Source: an uncultured Lachnospiraceae bacterium (GTDB lineage: Bacteria > Bacillota > Clostridia > Lachnospirales > Lachnospiraceae). From it: a stretch of DNA of 9,968 nt. The notes under the pieces were generated by a model. It worked only from the letters and a program-made list of their open reading frames with translations. It did not search any database and had not been told where the DNA came from. Position 1 is the stretch's first letter. Every line of letters starts with the position of its first letter. Both the position numbers and the translations under genes were made by a program. Of this stretch, positions 1-6,650 are shown piece by piece. The stretch covers positions 1-9,968 of the forward strand of contig CACXEL010000483.1 of the NCBI GenBank assembly GCA_902766655.1, given 5' to 3'.

Positions 1-19
1 ATTTCCTTTCCTGAAATCA

Positions 20-45
20 GGGCGGACAGCCTGTGCCGTCCGCCC
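20..45 (-). terminator. Strong hairpin downstream of the first rhamnosidase, possible terminator
   Basis: An 8 bp perfect GC-rich stem (GGGCGGAC at 20-27 with GTCCGCCC at 38-45) continues inward past one mismatch by two more pairs around a CTGT loop. On the minus strand it lies about 160 nt after the stop of the GH78 gene and is followed only by TGATTTC, a weak U-tract, so termination is plausible but not strong. The minus-strand sequence after it is purine-rich (AGGAAAGGA at the very left edge) and could be the ribosome binding site of a gene beginning outside the window. The rest of 1-202 shows no credible gene, only a run of six T on the minus strand near 115-120 without a convincing stem. 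Confidence 0.4.
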
Positions 46-202
46 GAAACATATATGGTTGAAGTCATCAAACAAAGCACTCTTACAGGAGCTGCCTCCA
101 CTCCTGGCCGGGACAAAAAACCCAGGTCACCAGCTTGCCTGCGCCAGCATCCGTGCCCGGTGCGAACAGGCATAGGCAGCTCTCTGTCTGTACCTCACAC
201 TC

Positions 203-2980
203 TCAGGCCTGCACTATGAGGTCGGACAGCTCCGCGATGGCCGCATCCAGGGCCGCCGCGTCGATGGGCAGGAAGGTCAGATAGCGGAAGGAGTCGAGCG
301 TCGCGTAGGCGAACTCCTCGTTGTGCCCCGCGGCCATGCCGCCGATGGGCGGTACATGCTTGAAGAGGATGCCCAGGGCCGCCGGATCGTCCGCCAGCGC
401 GCAGAGCATGGTGTCCTTGCTGTAGGGCTTGCGGTAATCCACGGTGGGTGTATAGGTGAAATCGTAGCTTCCGGAATCCAGGACCTGCGTGCCCATGTCC
501 GGGTGCCTGGGCAGCGTGACCTCGGCCTCTGCCCCGAAGGGGATCTCCAGATGGACGCTGACCCGGCCGTCCGCCAGGATCTCCGTGTTGCTGACATATT
601 TGCCCGCTGCCGAATCGTATGTGCAGAAGAGCTTCGGCAGGCGGATGGATGGCTGCGGCGCGAGCACCGCCTTCTCAAAGCCCGGCGTCCTGGGCCGGAT
701 GCCGGCGGCCCAGCCGTAGAGGAATTCCATAACGGAGCCGTAGGAATAATGGTTCAGGGAATTCATTCCGGTAGGACTCATGCTTCCGTCGGGCATGACG
801 GAATTCCACCGCTCCCATATTGTGGTGGCACCCTTGTCCACGGCGTAGAGCCAGCCCGGGAAGCCCTCCTTAAGGAGGAAATCATAGGCCAGGTCCACCA
901 GGCCGCACTCGGCCAGGACCGTGCAGAGGAGCGGCGCACCGACGAAGCCGCAGCGGATCCGGTAACCGTCCTTGGCCAGCCTTGCCCTGAACTGCTCAAG
1001 GAGCCGCGCCTTATCGATGTAGACCCCGAAATGAAGCGCCACGATGTAGGAGGCCTGGGTGTCCAGGGCGAAGCGGCCGTTGGGGGTAAAGTATTCATTT
1101 AACAGGGCCTGGTAGATGTTTCTTGCCAGGACACCGTAGGCGTCGGCGTCCTCGTGGTACCCAAGAATCTCCGCCGCCTCGGCCAGATACCGGGTGGACT
1201 GGTAATAATAAATGTCGCCCAGATAGCCGTCCTCGGTGCCGCCCTTGAAGCTGTTCTCGGACACGCCATCGAGGCCCAGCCAGTCGCCGAACTGGAAGCC
1301 CGGCCGGAAGACGAACCTGCCCTCCGTGTCACAGCTCTTCATATACTCGACCCAGTCCTTCATCATGGGATAGGCGTAAGCCAGCTCCTCCCGGGATCCG
1401 TAGTACTTGTAGAGGACCATGGGCAGGAAGGTGCCGATGTCGCCCCAGATGGATGTGGCGTCCGTCTGATGCTTGTGGTTGGGCACGTAGTTGGGGATCC
1501 TGCCGCCGATCATGACCTGCTCGTCCCTCAGGTCCTTCTCGAACTTGTGGTAGAAGGCTCTGGTGTCCATGTGGTAGCAGGCCGTGGGCGAAAAGACCTG
1601 GGCGTCGCCGGTCCATCCGAGCCGCTCGTCCCTCTGGGGGCAGTCGGTCGGCATGTCGATGAAGTTGGACTTGAGGCCCCAGAGGCCGTTCAGGTAGAGC
1701 CGGTCGACCCTGGCGTTGCCGGTCTCAAGGAAGCCGGTCCGCTCCATGTCGGAGTAGACCACGCAGCCGCGGAAGGCTTCCTTTTTGAGCTCGCCGATCC
1801 AGCCGGTGACCTTCAGATAGCGGAAGCCGTAGAAGGTGAAGTGCGGGCGCACCGTCTCCTTGTCCCCTCCGGAAATGTAGACAAGCTGCGCTGTCGCCCC
1901 TCTCAGGTTCTCATTATAGAAATTGCCTCCCTGGAGGATCTCGCCGCAGCGGATCTCGATCTTGGTGCCCCTGGGGAAGTCCGCGTCGAACTCCATGAAG
2001 CCCGCGAAGTTCTGGCCGAAATCGAGGACGGTCTCGCCGGCCGGCGTGGTGATGATATCCTTGACGTCCAGGTACTCCTTGACCACGATGGGCGGGCTGA
2101 GCCGGTCCTTCAGGTTGCTGAAGGCCAGGTTCTTCGTGCCCTCCTCCGCCGCGGGATCCCGAATCACACAGACGGGCTTCTCCGGTGCGCCATCCTCGTT
2201 GAGCGTCCGGTCAATAATCTCGCCCAGATAGATGCCGGAGTCCACAATGTCCGAGCGGACATAGGTCCAGGTCTCATCGGTCCCGATCCGCTCCGTGGTC
2301 CCGTCCTCGTAGGTGATGACCAGTTCCGCCAGCACCGCCATCCGGTCGCCGAAGTAGTTCGTCAGGTGGTCCAGGCCGAAGTCACCCATGTACCAGCCCT
2401 TGCCGGCCAGAAGCTCCAGGGTGTTATCCCCTTCGGCGAGCTCCACCGGGAAGGTGATGACCTGGAGGGTGGACTCGTAGTTGGTGATGCCCGGGAGGAG
2501 GTATTCATTTCCCAGCTTCTCACCGTTCACGTAAGCCTCGAACATGCCGACGCCGGTGGCGTAGAGCCGGGCATAGCGGACAGGTCCGGACACCCTGACG
2601 GTCTTCCGGAAGATGGGATGGAAGGCGTCCGCCTTGTCCGCGGCGATCCAGCCTGCGCTCCAGGCGGTGTTCATCTTGCCGGTCTCAAATACGGCGCGCT
2701 CCTCCGCGCTGTCGCCGGCATCCCCGGTCACAGAGACCTTGACATGGTAGGCCGTCTCCGGGGCAGGCGTGATGTCGATTTTTTCGCCTATGCTCTTTAA
2801 GTCCCGGCCCTCACGCGTCCAGATCACATCCCGGAATTCCTCGTCCAGAGCCACCTCGATCCTGGCATAGGAAGCCCTTTTGCTGGCCGTCTCCGTCACC
2901 TTCCAGGAAAGGAGGACCGGATCAAGACTTACGCCCAGGGGGTTTACAAAGCCGTTGATTTTCATGTCTGTAATTCTCAT
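203..2980 (-). CDS. Alpha-L-rhamnosidase, glycoside hydrolase family 78 (925 aa, with C-terminal extension)
   Basis: Predicted inverting alpha-L-rhamnosidase that releases terminal L-rhamnose from glycosides or oligosaccharides. Apparent domains: Ig-like N-terminal part (about 1-105), the Bac_rhamnosid_N beta domain (about 115-275, with YATGVGMFEAYVNGEKLG), a concanavalin-like domain (about 295-395, VLDFGQNFAGFMEF), the six-hairpin catalytic barrel (about 410-760) and a C-terminal beta sandwich (about 765-845). The catalytic motif DCPQRDERLGWTGD starts at D446. By family alignment E452 is the general acid, and E723 in GATTIWERW is the general base; D446 and D459 match the other conserved acidic residues. 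Residues 850-925 form an extra tail absent from the second GH78 here. No signal peptide is visible, so it is probably cytoplasmic. The start is supported by an AAGGA-type site 5-6 nt upstream and by N-terminal alignment with the paralogue (MRITDMKINGFVNPLG versus MKITEIKVNHLVEPLG). Exact substrate unknown. Confidence 0.93.
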   Translation of the reverse strand: MRITDMKINGFVNPLGVSLDPVLLSWKVTETASKRASYARIEVALDEEFRDVIWTREGRDLKSIGEKIDITPAPETAYHVKVSVTGDAGDSAEERAVFETGKMNTAWSAGWIAADKADAFHPIFRKTVRVSGPVRYARLYATGVGMFEAYVNGEKLGNEYLLPGITNYESTLQVITFPVELAEGDNTLELLAGKGWYMGDFGLDHLTNYFGDRMAVLAELVITYEDGTTERIGTDETWTYVRSDIVDSGIYLGEIIDRTLNEDGAPEKPVCVIRDPAAEEGTKNLAFSNLKDRLSPPIVVKEYLDVKDIITTPAGETVLDFGQNFAGFMEFDADFPRGTKIEIRCGEILQGGNFYNENLRGATAQLVYISGGDKETVRPHFTFYGFRYLKVTGWIGELKKEAFRGCVVYSDMERTGFLETGNARVDRLYLNGLWGLKSNFIDMPTDCPQRDERLGWTGDAQVFSPTACYHMDTRAFYHKFEKDLRDEQVMIGGRIPNYVPNHKHQTDATSIWGDIGTFLPMVLYKYYGSREELAYAYPMMKDWVEYMKSCDTEGRFVFRPGFQFGDWLGLDGVSENSFKGGTEDGYLGDIYYYQSTRYLAEAAEILGYHEDADAYGVLARNIYQALLNEYFTPNGRFALDTQASYIVALHFGVYIDKARLLEQFRARLAKDGYRIRCGFVGAPLLCTVLAECGLVDLAYDFLLKEGFPGWLYAVDKGATTIWERWNSVMPDGSMSPTGMNSLNHYSYGSVMEFLYGWAAGIRPRTPGFEKAVLAPQPSIRLPKLFCTYDSAAGKYVSNTEILADGRVSVHLEIPFGAEAEVTLPRHPDMGTQVLDSGSYDFTYTPTVDYRKPYSKDTMLCALADDPAALGILFKHVPPIGGMAAGHNEEFAYATLDSFRYLTFLPIDAAALDAAIAELSDLIVQA

Positions 2981-3010
2981 AGCTGTCCTTTCTCCTCTTT
3001 TAATTCTGAA

Positions 3011-3039
3011 AAAGGCCAGAGGATATGCCCCTGGCCTTT
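3011..3039 (-). terminator. Intrinsic terminator in the leader of the first rhamnosidase
   Basis: A 9 bp stem (AAAGGCCAG at 3011-3019 pairing with CTGGCCTTT at 3031-3039) has an 11 nt loop region that can add two more pairs. On the minus strand the stem runs straight into five U residues (CTGGCCTTTTTCAG), the standard Rho-independent form. It ends only about 15-20 nt before the purine-rich ribosome binding site (AGAGGAGAAAGGA, about 2984-2996) of the GH78 gene. Transcripts from any promoter further upstream must therefore read through it, so it is either an attenuator or the leftover terminator of a lost upstream gene. The plus strand is also T-rich after the stem but less clearly. Confidence 0.7.
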
Positions 3040-3049
3040 ATTTCGTGCC

Positions 3050-3208
3050 TCAGAACCTGAGATTCCAACTGAAGCAGAAGGGATCCGCAGGACTCTTGCC
3101 CTTGAAAGCGCTCCGTCACATGAGCTTGTCGATCGCGTCGCCGGCAGCCGTCGCAAGCATCTCACGGCCAAAGCAGGTGCCCTCGCCCCTTTGGATCCGG
3201 TCACCATT
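3050..3208 (-). pseudogene. Possible 3' remnant of an unidentified protein gene
   Basis: One minus-strand frame reads as protein-like sequence: 30 sense codons from 3208 to 3119 (including GEGTCFGREMLATAAGDAID), a TGA at 3116-3118, then 21 more sense codons in the same frame (ending SPADPFCFSWNLRF) and a second TGA at 3050-3052. Third positions are mostly G or C, as in the neighbouring real genes. The second stop lies 11 nt before the intrinsic terminator at 3011-3039, as expected for the end of a gene. A TAG at 3209-3211 closes the frame upstream and no start with a ribosome binding site is visible, so it cannot be an intact gene. I do not recognise the family. The alternative is a non-coding structured leader that mimics coding composition. 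Confidence 0.3.
3103..3116. promoter_or_regulatory. cre-like catabolite control site
   Basis: The plus-strand sequence TGAAAGCGCTCCGT contains the exact core TGAAAGCGCT of the Bacillota CcpA-binding cre element and matches 12 of 14 positions of the consensus TGWAARCGYTWNCW; the right half is degenerate. It lies about 120-135 bp upstream of the GH78 start and downstream of the candidate GH78 promoter, a position compatible with a CcpA roadblock. Glucose repression of a rhamnoside gene would be expected biologically, but this is a pattern match only. Confidence 0.3.
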
Positions 3209-3249
3209 CTATAATATGCTTCTTTCCTTTATGCGTGTCTGCCGGTCTG

Positions 3250-3302
3250 ATGGGGCCCGAAGATGCCCGGATCGGAGAAATCAATCCCGTCTCCGGCCCC
3301 AT
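3250..3302 (-). other. Hairpin-forming sequence at the 5' end of the rhamnosidase leader
   Basis: ATGGGGCC at 3250-3257 can pair with GGCCCCAT at 3295-3302, and inside it CGGAGA (3273-3278) can pair with TCTCCG (3290-3295), sharing one G. As minus-strand RNA this would be a long stem with a one-sided bulge. It begins within a few nucleotides of the transcription start predicted from the TATAAT at 3312-3317, so it would sit at the extreme 5' end of the GH78 mRNA. It may stabilise the transcript or be part of a regulatory leader; no known riboswitch class was recognised. Confidence 0.35.
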
Positions 3303-3311
3303 GCTAATACT

Positions 3312-3340
3312 ATTATAATTCGGCATGACCGTTTTCTCCA
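3312..3340 (-). promoter_or_regulatory. Candidate sigma-A promoter for the first rhamnosidase
   Basis: On the minus strand a perfect -10 TATAAT (3317 down to 3312) is preceded at 17 bp by TGGAGA (3340-3335), matching TTGACA at four of six positions. The predicted start, near 3305, gives a leader of about 325 nt that contains the 3250-3302 hairpin, the cre-like site and the terminator at 3011-3039. The imperfect -35 fits a promoter needing an activator such as the divergent AraC protein. A second minus-strand -10-like TATTAT at 3211-3216 has no good -35. Confidence 0.4.
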
Positions 3341-3496
3341 TGTTTATCTTACGTGAAATACGACAGATTTTATGGAGGTACACCGCCCCCTCCCGGCAGC
3401 GCCGAAGGAGATCACGCTGCTCATACAACCCTGAAGCACCCAGATTCCACCCTTCCCGGATGGGGCAAAGGTGGTCAGCACTGCATTGTCCGGCTC

Positions 3497-3525
3497 TTGC
3501 GCCTTGCCTCGAGACAGGATATAAT
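3497..3525 (+). promoter_or_regulatory. Candidate promoter for the AraC-family regulator
   Basis: A perfect -10 TATAAT at 3520-3525 has TTGCGC (3497-3502, three of six matches to TTGACA) at exactly 17 bp. The predicted start near 3532 leaves a leader of about 158 nt before the regulator's ATG at 3690. It is back to back with, and about 180-200 bp from, the candidate GH78 promoter, the usual layout for a regulator divergent from its target. Confidence 0.45.
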
Positions 3526-3533
3526 ATGTACCA

Positions 3534-3555
3534 TCCTGATAATCAATCGTCAGGA
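3534..3555. promoter_or_regulatory. Dyad TCCTGA-N10-TCAGGA downstream of the regulator promoter
   Basis: A perfect 6 bp inverted repeat (TCCTGA at 3534-3539, TCAGGA at 3550-3555) with a 10 bp spacer starts at about +2 of the predicted regulator transcript. It could be an operator or an RNA hairpin. Its spacer length equals that of the second dyad at 3573-3596, and the two centres are 40 bp apart. Confidence 0.35.
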
Positions 3556-3572
3556 CAGAGACTGGTCCCCGT

Positions 3573-3596
3573 TGAACCGATATTCTTTGCGGTTCA
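3573..3596. promoter_or_regulatory. Dyad TGAACCG-N10-CGGTTCA in the regulator leader
   Basis: A perfect 7 bp inverted repeat (TGAACCG at 3573-3579, CGGTTCA at 3590-3596) with a 10 bp spacer lies about 94 bp before the regulator start. The GAACCG/CGGTTC arms look like a dimeric protein-binding site. An RNA stem-loop with a 10 nt loop is the alternative. Confidence 0.35.
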
Positions 3597-3689
3597 GGCA
3601 ATTCCCGACCGGTATCCTTCTGCCGCCTGCTTAGTCATCTGTATCATTGACTTGATTATTCTGCCTGTTGAAAGCCGAGAAAAGCCATC

Positions 3690-4808
3690 ATGTCCTACTA
3701 CTGTACATTCGGAGAGCTCCAGGAACAGCTGAAGTCCCATTACCTTCGTACCGGCAGCCGTATGCAGTTCTTTGAAATGTGGAACAGCCTGTCCCGCAGA
3801 GGCCTCCTCATCACCGATCCGCCCGAGATCCTGCGGAACCGGGAGCTGGTCGGAAGGATGCCGGACCATGAGTTCGAAAGCCTCGTGAACCGCCTCTACA
3901 TCAGCTTTAGCACCTCCACCGGTAAAATGACGGACCTTGTCCAGGAGGATGATATCATTCCCATAGGCCGGGACGCCTTTTGCTTCCGGCACCCGCGCTA
4001 TACCCGCCCCATGCTCCACGTCCACAACCATGTGGAGGTTAACTTTGTCAGCCGTGGCAGCTGCCTCCTCCACTTCGAGGACAAGACCCGGACCATGAAG
4101 GAGGGCGAGCTCTGTATCATCGCGCCCGGCTCCCGCCATGACATCGAAATCGTCGACGACGAGACCTTTGTCTTCACGCTAATGATGCGGACCAGCACCT
4201 TTGACACGGTCTTCTTTTCCCTCCTGGCAGGCAGTGACCTCCTTGCGGACTTCTTCAGAACTATCCTTCACTCGCCCCTCCAGGCCAACTACCTTCTCTT
4301 CTATCTGGATGATATGCAGTGGGTCCGGATCATCTTCCGGAACGTCCTGATGGAATCCTGCAAGTCCGACAACTATGCCAACAACTGCTGCTCCAGCTGG
4401 ATCAACCTGCTCTTCGCTACGGTCCTGCGCAGCTACTCCAAGTCCCTGCAGTTCTACGACTACACCATGGGGACCGATTTCTCCCTGGTCCTTCAGTATA
4501 TTCAGCACAACTATCAGACAGTCACCCTTTCCTCGCTGGCCTCCTTCTTCCACTACAGTGAGCCGCATCTGTGCACGCTGATCAAGCGGAATACAGGCCA
4601 CAGCTTCACAGACCTGGTCAAACGCCTGCGCATGAACAGGGCAGTCTCTCTCCTCCAGAATACCGACATGAAGATTGCGGAAATCGCGGAGAACATCGGC
4701 TACCATTCGGCGGACCACTTCTCCCGGGTCTTCCGGGGGACCTACCACATGTCCCCGGCAGAATATCGGAAGCTCCATGGCCGCCAGCCCGGTGAAACAG
4801 AGAACTAA
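3690..4808 (+). CDS. AraC-family transcriptional regulator with cupin sensor domain (372 aa)
   Basis: Predicted sugar-responsive transcription factor, probably controlling the adjacent rhamnosidase and transporter genes. Residues about 100-165 form a cupin-type AraC ligand domain (histidines H110, H112, H114; strands around VNFVSRGSCLLHFE and GELCIIAPGSRHDIE). Residues about 264-362 are the double helix-turn-helix DNA-binding domain, ending in the family signature GYHSADHFSRVFRGTYHMSP. About 95 residues precede the cupin, so the protein is longer than the usual 280-300 aa. ATG 3690 is the first start after an in-frame TGA at 3669-3671, but no good Shine-Dalgarno is visible, suggesting weak translation. 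It is divergent from the GH78 gene at 203-2980 and convergent with the small membrane gene. The ligand (rhamnose or a rhamnoside) is inferred from context only. Confidence 0.9.
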   Translation: MSYYCTFGELQEQLKSHYLRTGSRMQFFEMWNSLSRRGLLITDPPEILRNRELVGRMPDHEFESLVNRLYISFSTSTGKMTDLVQEDDIIPIGRDAFCFRHPRYTRPMLHVHNHVEVNFVSRGSCLLHFEDKTRTMKEGELCIIAPGSRHDIEIVDDETFVFTLMMRTSTFDTVFFSLLAGSDLLADFFRTILHSPLQANYLLFYLDDMQWVRIIFRNVLMESCKSDNYANNCCSSWINLLFATVLRSYSKSLQFYDYTMGTDFSLVLQYIQHNYQTVTLSSLASFFHYSEPHLCTLIKRNTGHSFTDLVKRLRMNRAVSLLQNTDMKIAEIAENIGYHSADHFSRVFRGTYHMSPAEYRKLHGRQPGETEN

Positions 4809-4816
4809 AGCCCTCC

Positions 4817-5050
4817 TCAGCCCAGCGTGAAGAACCTGGAAAAGAAGCAGATCAGGATCCCGACGACACACATCATGATGCCGGCCGTTCCCCCGTTCCT
4901 GCGCTTGCCCGAGAACTTCGCGATCATGCCGACCCCTATGCCGGCCAGAGCGATGACAGGACCGACCCAGCCCGGCCCGGTCTGCAGGATGCCCAAGGCC
5001 AGGGCGATGACGCCCATGAAGAAAGAAAGATCGCCTATATTGAGATTCAT
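4817..5050 (-). CDS. Small membrane protein of unknown function (77 aa)
   Basis: A 77-residue hydrophobic protein with three likely membrane segments (about 8-23, 28-45 and 54-72) separated by a GPGW turn and a basic loop, KFSGKRRNGG. The repeated Gly-rich hydrophobic pattern recalls small DUF4190-like membrane proteins, but I cannot assign a family. The start is supported by GGAGGT about 10 nt upstream on the minus strand. Its stop is 8 bp from the stop of the convergent AraC gene. It lies 172 bp downstream of the symporter in the same orientation, so it may share that transcript. Its whole length would be covered by antisense RNA if AraC transcription continues to the terminator at 5076-5115. 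A role in transport or envelope function is possible but unsupported. Confidence 0.65.
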   Translation of the reverse strand: MNLNIGDLSFFMGVIALALGILQTGPGWVGPVIALAGIGVGMIAKFSGKRRNGGTAGIMMCVVGILICFFSRFFTLG

Positions 5051-5075
5051 AGGATCCAGGACCTCCGTATACTAC

Positions 5076-5115
5076 AAGGACCACCGCCTTTTGCTCACTG
5101 AAGACGGTGGTCCTT
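5076..5115 (+). terminator. Stem-loop terminator on the far side of the small membrane gene
   Basis: An 11 bp stem (AAGGACCACCG at 5076-5086 with CGGTGGTCCTT at 5105-5115) can be prolonged by three pairs after one mismatch, leaving a loop of about 10 nt. The T-rich tail (TTTGATTTTC) follows on the plus strand, so it is best read as terminator of AraC transcription. On the minus strand only TTGTAGT follows, so it would be a weak terminator for the symporter, and it sits directly before the small gene's ribosome binding site. Between 5116 and 5222 another small hairpin occurs (GCATGG 5161-5166 with CCATGC 5176-5181) with no U-tract. Confidence 0.6.
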
Positions 5116-5222
5116 TGATTTTCTGAAGATATAAGCCCTGCCGGCAGCTCCGTTGTATCCGCATGGATTCATACCCCATGCGTTCAGCGGGAAAGCCGGA
5201 GCAGGCATTCAACGGATGCTGC

Positions 5223-6650
5223 TTATGCGTTGTGCTCGGCGCGCATCTTGGCCTTCATCTCCTCGATCTCCGGGAAGAACTTTCTGATCGGATAGAAGAC
5301 CATGATAATGATGATGCCCACGGACACAAGACCCGGGACCAGGAAGCGGACAGCGTTGACAGCCTCGATGGTGGCCGGATTCTGACCGAAGGGACCCAGG
5401 GTGGCGTCAAAGCCGAAGACGGCCAGGATGGCCAGCATGCCGGAGTTGACCAGGGTGTTGCCGCACTTCTGGGCGAAGCCCTTGACGGAGGAGACGACAG
5501 CGTTCAGCTGCTTGCCCTCCTTTAGCATGACGAAGTCGATGGTGTCATTGACCAGGATGTTGACGACAGCGTTGACCATGGCGCCGATGACGGTGGCGAT
5601 GAAAGAAAGGATGCAGCAGAACCACCAGTTGCTCCTGCCGAAGAGCCAGAGGATAAGGTAGCAGGCCACGGTGCCGATCTGGGAGACGAGCATGGTCTTC
5701 CAGCCGGTCTTGAAGGTCTTGATGAAGATGGGCATGAGGACCATCATGGAGATCAGGGCGCCCATGGAGACAAAGAGCATGTAGGTGGAGATGGTGCCGC
5801 CGATGGTGGCGCCGATGGCCGCCTCATCCATGGTGGCGAAGTCGACCTTCTTGGGAGCCCAGATGTACTGTGCATAGTAGACGGAGGAGGTGAACATGAA
5901 GCCGTAGGAGACGGAGGCCAGGACCCAGCAGAGCATGACCGGCCAGACTTCCTTGTGGCGGAAGACGTAGATCAGCTGCTTGAGGCCGGCATTCTCATCC
6001 TTGGGCATGACATATCTCTCCTCGGAGGTCTTGTAGAGGCCCCAGAAGGAAATGACGGCCAGGACGGCATAGAAGCACATGAGGGTGCGGTAGCTTCCGA
6101 AGATCTCGACCAGCTGGGTGGAGAAGGTGGAGGCGATGGTGAACATGAGGGCGCAGATGCCGGCGCCCTTGGTGACGACGTCGTTGCGGACGTCATCGTC
6201 CAGCGTCATGGCCGGAAGGATGGCCATCTGGGGCATCGTGTAGGCGGTGACGACCATGCCGTAGACCATGTAGCAAATGCAGACATAAACGCACTTGGCC
6301 ATGGCGCTGCCCTGGATGAAGCCCGGGTTCGAGAAGAGGAACCACATGTCGACCAGAAGGACGACCGGCGTGAAGATGAACCAGGTGCGGTAGCGGCCCC
6401 ATCTGGGGTTCAGGGAATCGCAGATGACACCCATCATCGGGTCATTGATAGCGTCCCAGATGTTGCAAATGAGCAGGATGACAGCCAGCTGGGCGGCCGT
6501 GATTCCGATGGTCTCCTGAACATACAGGGAGAAATAAGTAGCGATGGTAGCGGCGATGGCCATGGCTCCGCCGTTGACGGATGTCGCATGGAACCATACA
6601 AAGGCCTTGCTGAGCCCGCCGTCCTTCTTAGTTGCAGCTTCGTTTGCCAT
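5223..6650 (-). CDS. GPH-family (MelB-type) sugar:cation symporter (475 aa)
   Basis: Predicted 12-helix inner-membrane symporter of the glycoside-pentoside-hexuronide family, probably importing the rhamnose-containing substrate of the two rhamnosidases. The GPH signature is clear: WDAINDPMMG at 65-74 followed by RWGRYRTW at 83-90, with D66, N69 and D70 corresponding to MelB D55, N58 and D59 of the cation site. The late-loop motif is also present (NDTIDF around 368-373), with K395 at the place of MelB K377. MelB D124 appears to be replaced by T138 (TMP instead of DIP). The C-terminus is a short charged cytoplasmic tail. Start supported by AAGGAG about 8 nt upstream. Codon use is very strongly G/C-ending, suggesting high expression. 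It has its own upstream region and probably its own promoter. Substrate is inferred from neighbours; other oligosaccharides or glycosides cannot be excluded. Confidence 0.9.
   Translation of the reverse strand: MANEAATKKDGGLSKAFVWFHATSVNGGAMAIAATIATYFSLYVQETIGITAAQLAVILLICNIWDAINDPMMGVICDSLNPRWGRYRTWFIFTPVVLLVDMWFLFSNPGFIQGSAMAKCVYVCICYMVYGMVVTAYTMPQMAILPAMTLDDDVRNDVVTKGAGICALMFTIASTFSTQLVEIFGSYRTLMCFYAVLAVISFWGLYKTSEERYVMPKDENAGLKQLIYVFRHKEVWPVMLCWVLASVSYGFMFTSSVYYAQYIWAPKKVDFATMDEAAIGATIGGTISTYMLFVSMGALISMMVLMPIFIKTFKTGWKTMLVSQIGTVACYLILWLFGRSNWWFCCILSFIATVIGAMVNAVVNILVNDTIDFVMLKEGKQLNAVVSSVKGFAQKCGNTLVNSGMLAILAVFGFDATLGPFGQNPATIEAVNAVRFLVPGLVSVGIIIIMVFYPIRKFFPEIEEMKAKMRAEHNA

Larger units (their letters stand above)
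3344..3637 (-). other. Open frame of doubtful status in the intergenic region
   Basis: A minus-strand frame is open from a TGA near 3637 to a TAA at 3344-3346 and includes protein-like stretches such as LTIDYQDGTYYILSRGK and TTFAPSGKGGIWVLQG. It has no ATG near its beginning (only a TTG at 3599-3601) and no ribosome binding site, and it overlaps the apparent AraC promoter on the other strand. It may be debris of the same lost gene as 3050-3208 or a chance frame. I do not call it a gene. Confidence 0.2.

Noticed and set aside
1154..2800. 548-codon open frame on the plus strand opposite the first rhamnosidase
   Set aside because: It mirrors a certain GH78 gene; long antisense frames are expected in GC-rich genes with biased third positions, and its translation has no recognisable domain.
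3116..3118. The in-frame TGA as a selenocysteine codon
   Set aside because: No upstream start, no recognised selenoprotein family and no evident SECIS hairpin directly downstream; decay is simpler.
3201..3345. Short minus-strand frame starting MEKTVMPNYNS and ending HIIEW
   Set aside because: No ribosome binding site, it starts upstream of the apparent promoter -10 and contains it, and no family is recognised; at best part of the debris described for this region.
4179..5084. 301-codon minus-strand frame across the AraC gene and small membrane gene
   Set aside because: It overlaps a clear AraC gene whose DNA-binding signature is intact; the frame is antisense composition, not a protein.
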